Below are positions 57,128 through 64,000 of a DNA stretch of 64,000 bases, piece by piece. The DNA lies in assembly GCF_014203735.1 (NCBI RefSeq), contig NZ_JACHJQ010000003.1, positions 62,001 to 126,000 of the forward strand, given 5' to 3'. The number at the start of each line of letters is the position of its first letter. Position 1 is the first letter of the stretch. The notes beneath the pieces were generated by a model that worked only from the letters and a program-made list of their open reading frames with translations, ran no database searches and was not told the DNA's origin. The position numbers and the translations under genes are program-made. The stretch comes from Actinophytocola algeriensis (lineage in GTDB: Bacteria > Actinomycetota > Actinomycetes > Mycobacteriales > Pseudonocardiaceae).

Positions 57128-57966
57128 CTCGCGTCCTCGCCGCCGTCCCCGCCGGTGTTCTCGTCGGTGTTCTCGTCGCCGTCCTCGAGCAGGCGCAGGT
57201 CCGGCGGCACGAGCGTGGTGGACAGCAGCAGCTCGCGCAGCAGGTTGTCGTTGAGCTTGTTGCCGACCGGCTCGCCGACCTCCTCGCGGGTCAGTCCTCC
57301 CACGCCCGACTTCGACAGCCGCGACCGCACGGCCGTCACCGTGTGCTCCACCTTGCGAGCCGTCCACGTGCCGGGCTGCAGCTCGTTGAGCTGCTCGGCC
57401 ACCTGCTGGCGGCCGAGGGGCTGCGGGTCGGACTCGTGCAGCAGGTAGCGCTGGCCGAGCGCGACCAGCACGAGCCGCTCGTCGGCCTGCAGCCGCCACG
57501 TGCGGGGCGGCTCGGTCAGGTCACCTGGCCTCGGCGCGGGACGGGTGCCGTCGTCACCGGCCACGTACAGCTCGAGCAGGTGCTCGCGGCCGCGGGTGCC
57601 GGGGACGAACAGCGGTGTGTAGCCGGCGGCGAGCGGCAGCGACTCCTCGCTGCTGAACAGCCACTGCGACCCGGGCAACCGGATCGGCAGGCGGCCGGTG
57701 TTGCTGACCCACCAGCGGCCGTCCTGGCAGGTCAGCAGGCCGTGCTGGCGGCTGACGCGCCGGTCGTCCTCGCCGATGCAGATGTGCACCTCTGGCTTGT
57801 TGCGGCCGAACACGACCGTGCGGCCTTCCCGGGGGCCGACGGCGAACCCGCCGCCGATCGCGAGTGCGTAGATCGCGCCGGGCGCGGAGCGGGGCACCCC
57901 GTACGCCAGGCTGTCGTGGCTGCCCGACAGCCGCTGACCGTCTGCGAACAGGGTGCTCCCGTCCAT
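57124..57966 (-). CDS. FHA-domain protein, first of tandem pair
   Basis: 280 residues, same architecture as its downstream paralogue: FHA at about 45-125 (TVVFGRNKPEVHICIGEDDR, RVSRQHGLLTCQDGRWWVSN, with the conserved Ser-Arg-x-His), helical second half (LVALGQRYLLHESDPQPLGR, WTARKVEHTVTAVRSRLSKS), then DLRLLEDGDENTDENTGGDG. Duplication and divergence of one gene is clear. Likely read by a Ser/Thr kinase pathway. Confidence 0.84.
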   Translation of the reverse strand: MDGSTLFADGQRLSGSHDSLAYGVPRSAPGAIYALAIGGGFAVGPREGRTVVFGRNKPEVHICIGEDDRRVSRQHGLLTCQDGRWWVSNTGRLPIRLPGSQWLFSSEESLPLAAGYTPLFVPGTRGREHLLELYVAGDDGTRPAPRPGDLTEPPRTWRLQADERLVLVALGQRYLLHESDPQPLGRQQVAEQLNELQPGTWTARKVEHTVTAVRSRLSKSGVGGLTREEVGEPVGNKLNDNLLRELLLSTTLVPPDLRLLEDGDENTDENTGGDGGEDAR

Positions 57967-57991
57967 GCGACCTCCCCGGGTCCGATGGTTC

Positions 57992-58528
57992 TCAGTATGA
58001 GCCGAGCCCCTCGGGACCGGTCCCGGGAAGTGTTCGCGGGGCCATCTCGAAGGCCATCAAGGTTGCCCCGATCGGTGTCGTCCCGGGCGTTCGTGGTGGC
58101 TTCGAGTGCTCGTGCAGCTCGTGCGTCAGGTCGTGCAAGCGTTTGCGGTACTCGAGCCACACCTCGGGTTCGACCCACAGTTCGGCGTCGGTCACCACCA
58201 TCTCCGAGCCGGGCAGGCGCATGGCGAGCCGCTGGTGCAGGTTGTTCACCAGGGCCTCGGTGAGCAGCGGCGACGCGTCCGTGCGGTCGGAGAGCGGGCT
58301 GCCCTTCACGGTCCGGTAGAGCCGCTCCCGGCCACCCCGCTTCGCCCGCACCTCGACCAGTTCGACCAGGCCGGCGCGGTCGAGCGTGCGCAGGTGCTGG
58401 CTCGCTAGGCCGTGGGAGATGCCCAGCTCGGCGGACAGGGCGGCAGCGGACAGCGGCCCGCTCCACATGAGCGACAGCATCCGCAGCCTGGTCGGGTGTC
58501 CGAGGGCGCGCAGCACGGGATCGGCCAT
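57992..58528 (-). CDS. ArsR-like winged-helix regulator
   Basis: About 178 residues. Winged helix at about 5-75 (LRALGHPTRLRMLSLMWSGP, LGISHGLASQHLRTLDRAGL, AKRGGRERLYRTVKGSP) and a helical tail with EPEVWLEYRKRLHDLTHELH. Start at the second methionine of GNMADPV (58528); 58537 is possible. Divergent from the MFS gene over a palindrome. Confidence 0.85.
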   Translation of the reverse strand: MADPVLRALGHPTRLRMLSLMWSGPLSAAALSAELGISHGLASQHLRTLDRAGLVELVEVRAKRGGRERLYRTVKGSPLSDRTDASPLLTEALVNNLHQRLAMRLPGSEMVVTDAELWVEPEVWLEYRKRLHDLTHELHEHSKPPRTPGTTPIGATLMAFEMAPRTLPGTGPEGLGSY

Positions 58529-58546
58529 GTTCCCCATTATCCCACC

Positions 58547-58564
58547 CCCTAGCAATTGCTAGGG
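58547..58564. promoter_or_regulatory. ArsR operator palindrome
   Basis: CCCTAGCAATTGCTAGGG, a perfect 18-bp palindrome between the divergent ArsR and MFS starts, 8 bases before the MFS ATG. Position is ideal for repression of both genes. Confidence 0.75.
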
Positions 58565-58571
58565 TGTTGTC

Positions 58572-59780
58572 ATGGACTTCCGCAGGCTGTGGCTGGCCGA
58601 CGCGGTCAGCCAGCTCGGCACCAGGATGACCTTCCTCGCCGCACCCCTGCTCGCGGTGCTGTCCCTGAACGCGTCGACGTTCGAGGTGGCGCTGGTGCGG
58701 ACGTGCGAGTCGCTGGGGTACCTGCTGATCGGGCTGGTCGCGGGCGCGTGGGTCGACCGGGTGCGGTGCAGGCCCGTGCTGCTGACCACCGACTACGGCC
58801 GCGCGGTCCTCATGCTGACCGTGCCCGCAGCGGCGCTGTTCGGGGTGCTCACGCTGTGGCAGCTGTACGTGGTGATGTTCGCGGTCGGGGTGCTGACGGT
58901 GTTCTTCGACGTGGCACACCAGTCGTACCTGCCGCGCCTGCTGCCCGCGGACAAGCTGGTCGACGCCAACGCCAAGCTGGCGGCGAACGCGTCGGTGGCC
59001 GCACTGACCGGCGCCGGTGCGGGCGGCTTCCTCGTGCAGCTGCTGACCGCGCCGTTCGTGTTCGTGCTCGACGCGCTGTCGATGGTGTGGTCGGCGCTGT
59101 GGGTGCGGTCGATCAAGCACCGCGAGCCGCCCGTGCCCCGCGTCCCCGACCGCCACCTCGGCCGGGAGATCAGGGAGGGCGTGCGGTTCGTGGCCCGCCA
59201 CCCGCTGCTGCGGCCGATCGCACTGAACACGGCGACGGTGGTCCTGTGCCAGTCGGCGGGGATGGGCGTGAGCATCGTCTTCCTGGTGCGCGACATCGGG
59301 CTGTCGGCCGGGGTGATCGGGGTCCTCGGCGTGATCGGGCTCGTCGGCGCGCTGCTGGCGTCCGCGCTCACGCGGCGGCTCGTGGCGTGGCTCGGCCAGG
59401 TGCGGGCCCTGCTGCTGGGCGCGGCCTGCATCGGGCCCGCGTTCCTCGCGCAGGCGTTCACCACGCCCGGCTGGGGGCTCACGTGGTGGGTGGCCAGCGG
59501 GTTCGTGGCGAGCTTCTGCATCGTGCTGACCAACATCGTGATGGCGACGGTCCGGCAGACGGTCTGCCCGCCCGCGCTGCTCGGCCGGGTCAACGCGACG
59601 ATGGAGCTGACGGTGTTCGGCGTGGTGCCGATGGGGAGCCTCCTCGGCGGCGTGCTCGGCACCGTGCTGGGAACGCGGGCCACGCTGCTATCGACGGGCG
59701 CGGTCGCGTGCCTCGGCGTGATCTGGCTGGTCACGGCGCCGGCCGCGCGGCGAACCGAAATTGTCGGTGCCGCCGGATAG
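58572..59780 (+). CDS. MFS efflux transporter
   Basis: 402 residues, 12 hydrophobic segments: LLIGLVAGAWVDRVRCRPVL (loop 2-3), GVLTVFFDVAHQSYLPRLLP (about 113-133), typical of MFS exporters of the MefA/enterobactin-exporter-like group. Divergent from the ArsR gene that probably controls it; substrate unknown. Confidence 0.88.
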   Translation: MDFRRLWLADAVSQLGTRMTFLAAPLLAVLSLNASTFEVALVRTCESLGYLLIGLVAGAWVDRVRCRPVLLTTDYGRAVLMLTVPAAALFGVLTLWQLYVVMFAVGVLTVFFDVAHQSYLPRLLPADKLVDANAKLAANASVAALTGAGAGGFLVQLLTAPFVFVLDALSMVWSALWVRSIKHREPPVPRVPDRHLGREIREGVRFVARHPLLRPIALNTATVVLCQSAGMGVSIVFLVRDIGLSAGVIGVLGVIGLVGALLASALTRRLVAWLGQVRALLLGAACIGPAFLAQAFTTPGWGLTWWVASGFVASFCIVLTNIVMATVRQTVCPPALLGRVNATMELTVFGVVPMGSLLGGVLGTVLGTRATLLSTGAVACLGVIWLVTAPAARRTEIVGAAG

Positions 59781-59790
59781 CTTGTCCGGC

Positions 59791-62277
59791 ATGCAGTCAG
59801 CGTTGCTGTCCGGTGTCGACATCTCCGGCCTCGAGGAGGCGGCCGGACGAAGCTCCTATGCCCGTGGCGTGAAGTACGCGCGGGACCGTGCGGTGCTGTC
59901 CTTGTGGTGGGACGAGGACGCGTGCGCGGTGCGGGGCCGGGTGCGCGGCTCGTGGGGCGAGACGTACGACACCACCGCCTACTTCAGCTCCCGGCGCGGC
60001 CCGGCGCTGGCGTTCGCGGAGGGCGAGTGCAGCTGCCCGGTCGGCATGGACTGCAAGCACGCCGTGGCCCTGGTGCTGACCGCGGCGGGCGAGTCGCCGC
60101 AGCGGTCGCCCGACGTGGCGGCCGACCTGTGGTCGATGTTGATGGCGGCGACCGAGGCCTGGCGCAACGGCCCGCCCAAGGTCTCCCCGCCGACCCTCGT
60201 GGTGCACGCGGTCTACGGCGACGAACACCGGCTGGAGGTGTCGTGGGAGTGGGAGTACCAGGTCGGTGACCAGCTGGTGCGGGCCGTGCCGGGTGCACCT
60301 GCTGACGGGTACCGCGACCGGTCGGCCGAGTCGGCACTGCTGGCCGGGCTGGACGACCTGCCGCTGGACGGGTTCGGGCTGCGCCACGGCCGCCGGCTGA
60401 AACCGGGGCGGTTGCGGGGCATCGACACCATGCGGTTCACCACCGAGGTGTTACCGCTGCTCGCGCGGCCCGGGGTGGTCGTCTCCGCGGACGGCGAGCC
60501 AGCCGACTACCGCGAGGTCGGCGACTCGCTGACGATCGGCGTGTCCACATCGGACCTGCCGGACGACAACGACTGGTACGGCCTCGGGGTGACCATCACG
60601 GTCGAGGGCCGCGAGGTGCCGTTCCTGGACGTGTTCGTCGCGCTGGCCAGGAACAAGTCGCACCTGTTGCTGCCGGACGGGGCGTACTTCTCGCTGGAGA
60701 AGCCGGAGCTGCGGTCGCTGCGGTCGCTGATCGACGAGGCGCGCTCGCTGCACGAGGCGTCCGACGGCACCCTGAAGATCAGCCGCTACCAGGCCGGGCT
60801 GTGGGACGAGCTGGCGCAGCTCGGGGTGGTGGAACGGCAGGCGTCGGCGTGGGAGCGGCAGGTCAAGGGACTGCTGTCGCTCGACTCGGTGCCGCGCGCA
60901 CCCGTGCCGTCCACTGTGGACGCCCAGTTGCGCCCGTACCAGGTGGACGGGTTCCAGTGGCTCGCGTTCCTGTGGGAGCACCGGCTCGGCGGCATCCTCG
61001 CCGACGACATGGGGCTGGGCAAGACACTGCAGTCGCTGGCGCTGATCTGCCACGCGGCCGCTGATGAGCCGTTCCTGATCGTCGCGCCGACCAGCGTGGT
61101 GGGCAACTGGGTGGCGGAGGCCGCGCGGTTCGCACCGCACCTGCGGGTGGCGGCGGTGACGAAGCGCGGGCCGCTTCCCGTCGACGCCGACGTGGTCGTC
61201 ACGTCGTACACGCTGCTGCGGCTGAACGTCGAGGCGTACGCGGCGGCCTCGTGGGCCGGGCTGATCATGGACGAGGCGCAGTACACCAAGAACCACCAGT
61301 CGAAGGTGTACCAGTGCCTGCGGCGGGTGCCCGCGCCGGTGAAGCTCGCGATCACCGGCACGCCGATGGAGAACAACCTGATGGAGCTGTGGTCGCTGCT
61401 GTCGATCACCGCGCCCGGCCTGTTCCCCAGCCCGGCCAGGTTCAAGGACTACTACGCCCGCCCGATCGAGAAGGACAACGACGCCGAGCTGCTGGCGCAG
61501 CTGCGACGGCGGGTGCGGCCGCTGATGAAGCGGCGAACCAAGGAGCAGGTGGCGAAGGACCTGCCGCCCAAGCTGGAACAGGTGCTGGAGGTGGACCTGC
61601 ACCCGAAGCACCGCAAGCTGTACCAGACGGTGCTGGCGCGGGAGCGGCAGAAGGTGCTCGGCCTGCTGGACGACCTGAACCACAACCGGTTCTCGATCCT
61701 GCGGTCGCTGACGACACTGCGGCGGCTCTGCCTGCACGCGGGCCTGGTCGACGACGAGCACGCCGACCTGCCGTCGGCCAAGGTCGACGCGTTGGCGGAG
61801 CAGTTGCGGGACGTGATCGGCGGCGGGCACCGGGCGCTGGTGTTCAGCCAGTTCACCGGCTTCCTGGCCACCGTGCGTGAGCGACTGGAGGCCGAGGGTG
61901 TCGAGTACTGCTACCTCGACGGCCGGACCAGGAACCGCGCCGAGGTGCTGGCCCGGTTCAAGGACGGCACCGCACCGGTGTTCCTGATCAGCCTCAAGGC
62001 GGGCGGGTTCGGGCTGAACCTGACCGAGGCGGACTACTGCTTCCTGCTGGACCCGTGGTGGAACCCGGCGACCGAGGCGCAGGCGGTGGACCGGACGCAC
62101 CGCATCGGCCAGCAGCGGAACGTCATGGTCTACCGGCTGATCGCGCGGGACACGATCGAGGAGAAGGTGGTGGCGCTGCAGAAGCGGAAGGCGGAGCTGT
62201 TCAAGGGCGTCGTGGACGACGGTGAGCTGTTCGCGCCCACGCTGACCGCGGAGGAGGTGCGTGACCTCTTCGAATGA
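59791..62277 (+). CDS. SWI2/SNF2-family helicase with SWIM zinc finger
   Basis: 828 residues. SWIM motif at about 80-91 (CSCPVGMDCKH), then bacterial SNF2 N-terminal part, RecA lobe 1 (DDMGLGKTLQSLALICHAAA at about 405; MDEAQYTKN box near 493), lobe 2 (HRALVFSQFTGFLATVRERL; LISLKAGGFGLNLTEADYCF; VDRTHRIGQQRNVMVYRL). DNA-dependent ATPase that remodels protein-DNA complexes. Starts 10 bases after the MFS stop. Confidence 0.92.
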   Translation: MQSALLSGVDISGLEEAAGRSSYARGVKYARDRAVLSLWWDEDACAVRGRVRGSWGETYDTTAYFSSRRGPALAFAEGECSCPVGMDCKHAVALVLTAAGESPQRSPDVAADLWSMLMAATEAWRNGPPKVSPPTLVVHAVYGDEHRLEVSWEWEYQVGDQLVRAVPGAPADGYRDRSAESALLAGLDDLPLDGFGLRHGRRLKPGRLRGIDTMRFTTEVLPLLARPGVVVSADGEPADYREVGDSLTIGVSTSDLPDDNDWYGLGVTITVEGREVPFLDVFVALARNKSHLLLPDGAYFSLEKPELRSLRSLIDEARSLHEASDGTLKISRYQAGLWDELAQLGVVERQASAWERQVKGLLSLDSVPRAPVPSTVDAQLRPYQVDGFQWLAFLWEHRLGGILADDMGLGKTLQSLALICHAAADEPFLIVAPTSVVGNWVAEAARFAPHLRVAAVTKRGPLPVDADVVVTSYTLLRLNVEAYAAASWAGLIMDEAQYTKNHQSKVYQCLRRVPAPVKLAITGTPMENNLMELWSLLSITAPGLFPSPARFKDYYARPIEKDNDAELLAQLRRRVRPLMKRRTKEQVAKDLPPKLEQVLEVDLHPKHRKLYQTVLARERQKVLGLLDDLNHNRFSILRSLTTLRRLCLHAGLVDDEHADLPSAKVDALAEQLRDVIGGGHRALVFSQFTGFLATVRERLEAEGVEYCYLDGRTRNRAEVLARFKDGTAPVFLISLKAGGFGLNLTEADYCFLLDPWWNPATEAQAVDRTHRIGQQRNVMVYRLIARDTIEEKVVALQKRKAELFKGVVDDGELFAPTLTAEEVRDLFE

Positions 62278-62320
62278 ACCCCCACGGCGAGCTGCGCTGA
62301 AGACCGCTCACAATGGAGTC

Positions 62321-63460
62321 ATGGCAGCAGTCCCGTCGACAGTGCAGGCAGCGCTGCGGATCGGCCCGTACCAGGTCGACCCGCCGGTGGTGCTCGCCCC
62401 GATGGCGGGGATCACGAACGTGGCGTTCAGGAGGCTCTGCCGCGAGTACGGCGCCGGGCTGTACGTGTGCGAGATGATCACGGCGCGGGCACTCGTCATC
62501 CGGGACCCGAAGACGTGGCACATGATGACGTTCGACCCGAGCGAGTCGCCCAGGTCGGTGCAGCTCTACGGCGTCGACCCGGCCACCATGCGCGAGGCCG
62601 TGAAGATCATCGTCGGCGAGGGCCTCGCCGACCACATCGACACGAACTGGGGCTGCCCGGTCGTCAAGGTGACCCGCAAGGGCGGCGGCGCCGCGCTCCC
62701 GTACAAGCGGAAGCTGTTCGCGAACATCATCCGCGCGACGGTCGACGCGGCCGGCGACATCCCGGTGACCGCGAAGTTCCGCATCGGCATCGACGCGGAG
62801 CACCACACGTACCTCGACGCGGGCCGCATCGCGGAGGCGGAGGGCGCGGTCGCGGTGGCACTGCACGCCAGGACGGCTGCGCAGCGCTACTCGGGCCAGG
62901 CCGACTGGACCCACATCGCCCGGTTGAAGGAAGCGGTCACGTCGATCCCCGTGCTGGGCAACGGCGACATCTTCACGGCGGCGGACGCGCTGGCCATGGT
63001 CGAGAAGACGGGCTGCGACGGCGTGGTCGTCGGCCGCGGCTGCCTTGGCCGCCCGTGGCTGTTCGGCGAGCTGCAGGCGGCGTTCGCCGGTCAGCCGGTG
63101 CCGGCCGGTCCGCCGCTTGGCGAGGTCGCCAAGGTGCTGCGCCGCCACGCTGAACTCCTCGTCGAGCACGACGGCGAGGACAAGGGCATGCGTGACCTGC
63201 GCAAACACATGGCGTGGTATTTCATGGGCTTCCCGGTCGGCACGGAGCTGCGCCGCAAGTTCGCCATGGTCACCGCCCTGTCGGAACTGGACGACTACCT
63301 GGGCGAACTGGACCCCGATGCCCCGTTCCCGACCACCGGCGAGGGCCCGAGAGGCCGACAGGGTTCGCCGGGCAAGGTGACGCTGCCGTACGGCTGGCTG
63401 GACGACCCCGACGACCCGACCGTGCCCGCGGGCGCGGACATGATGCACTCGGGCGGCTGA
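62321..63460 (+). CDS. dusB: tRNA-dihydrouridine synthase
   Basis: 379 residues. FMN barrel of the Dus family: VVLAPMAGITNVAFRRLCRE, catalytic Cys at about 112 in TNWGCPVVKVTRKGGGAALP, KFRIGIDAEHHTYLDAGRIA, ALHARTAAQRYSGQADWTHI, CDGVVVGRGCLGRPWLFGEL. Reduces uridine in tRNA D-loops. ATG at 62321 chosen by domain start. Confidence 0.93.
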   Translation: MAAVPSTVQAALRIGPYQVDPPVVLAPMAGITNVAFRRLCREYGAGLYVCEMITARALVIRDPKTWHMMTFDPSESPRSVQLYGVDPATMREAVKIIVGEGLADHIDTNWGCPVVKVTRKGGGAALPYKRKLFANIIRATVDAAGDIPVTAKFRIGIDAEHHTYLDAGRIAEAEGAVAVALHARTAAQRYSGQADWTHIARLKEAVTSIPVLGNGDIFTAADALAMVEKTGCDGVVVGRGCLGRPWLFGELQAAFAGQPVPAGPPLGEVAKVLRRHAELLVEHDGEDKGMRDLRKHMAWYFMGFPVGTELRRKFAMVTALSELDDYLGELDPDAPFPTTGEGPRGRQGSPGKVTLPYGWLDDPDDPTVPAGADMMHSGG

Positions 63461-64000
63461 CTACTCCTTGCAGGTGGCGTCCCGCAGGGACACCACGTTG
63501 CTCTCGTAGGTGTCGTCCCCATCGGTCGCCTGCACCTGGAAGCAGTACTTGAGGTCGAGGTCCACCGGCAGCGTCATCGTGAGGTTCCGCTCGGGGAACT
63601 CGAACTGCGTCTTTTTCCCTTCCGGTGCCACGACGACCACGAAGTCGAGCTCCTCGTCGGCGGTCCAGCTGAGCCGCACCGCGTCGGTCAGGTCGACGGG
63701 CTCGGCCAGCACGATCTCGACGTCGCCCTTCCCCGACCCGGCCGCGGGCGGCACGTGCGGCACGCTGGACGGCTCGTCGGACTCCCCGCGGAAGAGCAAC
63801 AAGGGCACGAGCGCGAGCAACGCGAGGAGAATCGCACCCCCGGCGAGCAGGTCGTAGCGGATGAGCTTCTTCGGCGCGGCCCCGGGCGGCGCAAGCGGCC
63901 CGGCGAGCACCTTCGCCTGCGCCCGCCCGCGGAGCGGGGCGGGGAAGTCGTCGTCGAAGTCGATGTCGGGCCGGGCGACCGCGGCCCCCCGCCGCTGAGC
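63461..64000 (-). CDS. Membrane protein, C-terminal part (runs off window)
   Basis: The frame is open to the right edge, so the start is outside. Visible: an acidic then basic linker (PDIDFDDDFPAPLRGRAQAK), one membrane helix (YDLLAGGAILLALLALVPLL), and an exterior beta-rich domain ending FQVQATDGDDTYESNVVSLR that looks fibronectin-like. The cytoplasmic part is probably off-window. Function not recognised. Confidence 0.65.
   Translation of the reverse strand, partial: AQRRGAAVARPDIDFDDDFPAPLRGRAQAKVLAGPLAPPGAAPKKLIRYDLLAGGAILLALLALVPLLLFRGESDEPSSVPHVPPAAGSGKGDVEIVLAEPVDLTDAVRLSWTADEELDFVVVVAPEGKKTQFEFPERNLTMTLPVDLDLKYCFQVQATDGDDTYESNVVSLRDATCKE

Noticed and set aside
1-64000. CRISPR arrays
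   Set aside because: No series of regularly spaced repeats with unique spacers and no cas genes were seen; the only tandem repeats are the short ones listed.

Overview
The window is high-GC actinomycete DNA. GTG starts, ATGA start/stop overlaps, a Bpa/proteasome-activator gene, type VII (ESX) secreted-protein genes, ECF sigma factors and a pSAM2-type integrative element all point to the Pseudonocardiales (Lentzea, Saccharothrix or Actinosynnema-like). This is inference from gene content, not from an rRNA or marker search.

Left chromosome (1-12.5 kb): a flotillin/NfeD-like membrane pair, a GlsB-type membrane protein and a VOC protein; then a leftward block of GH1 beta-glucosidase, MFS transporter, LicD-like/methyltransferase fusion and coiled-coil protein. 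GNAT, TetR, HAD-like, LysR and metallo-hydrolase genes follow. Next is a solitary type I-like methylase/specificity fusion coupled to a small membrane protein, with no restriction subunit. A YdcF-like gene (12.7-13.3 kb) lies just outside the mobile element.

Integrated conjugative element (13,551-24,873): a complete-looking actinomycete integrative and conjugative element (AICE) in the 3' end of a tRNA-Lys(TTT) gene, bounded by a 35-bp direct repeat. In order it carries a giant hairpin near the left end, a Uma2-type cargo gene, a GNAT gene, a second YdcF-like gene, a GntR repressor, a Pra-like activator, four small unknown genes, a TraB/FtsK translocase, six small transfer-region genes, a RepSA-like rolling-circle initiator, Xis and Int. 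Three copies of a palindrome related to TTCTGTACAGAA flank the GntR and Pra-like genes and suggest the lysogeny-like switch.

Middle chromosome (25-39 kb): a cytokinin-dehydrogenase-like flavoprotein, an ECF sigma factor with a membrane-anchored beta-helix partner, a secreted 5'-nucleotidase, MarR, a HelD/HelR-like RNA-polymerase helicase, a PQQ sugar dehydrogenase behind two CebR-type operators, a second ECF sigma/partner pair, and an ArsR-SRPBCC pair. Decayed aminotransferase and IS21 istB fragments lie beside a second, degenerate element (39.8-42.6 kb) in a tRNA-Ser(TGA) gene, which keeps only the C-terminal part of a recombinase.

Right chromosome (43-64 kb): a secreted M28 aminopeptidase, quinone oxidoreductase, a PLP-fold protein lacking its lysine next to bpa, an O6-alkylguanine methyltransferase divergent from a PEP-mutase-like enzyme, a DnaA-box-like cluster, an ESX-type small cluster (EspC-like, 267-aa helical protein, YbaB-like), a calcium-repeat protein, two pseudogenes, TetR, lspA, tandem FHA proteins, an ArsR/MFS pair with a shared palindrome, a SWIM-SNF2 helicase, a tRNA-dihydrouridine synthase and a partial membrane protein at the edge.
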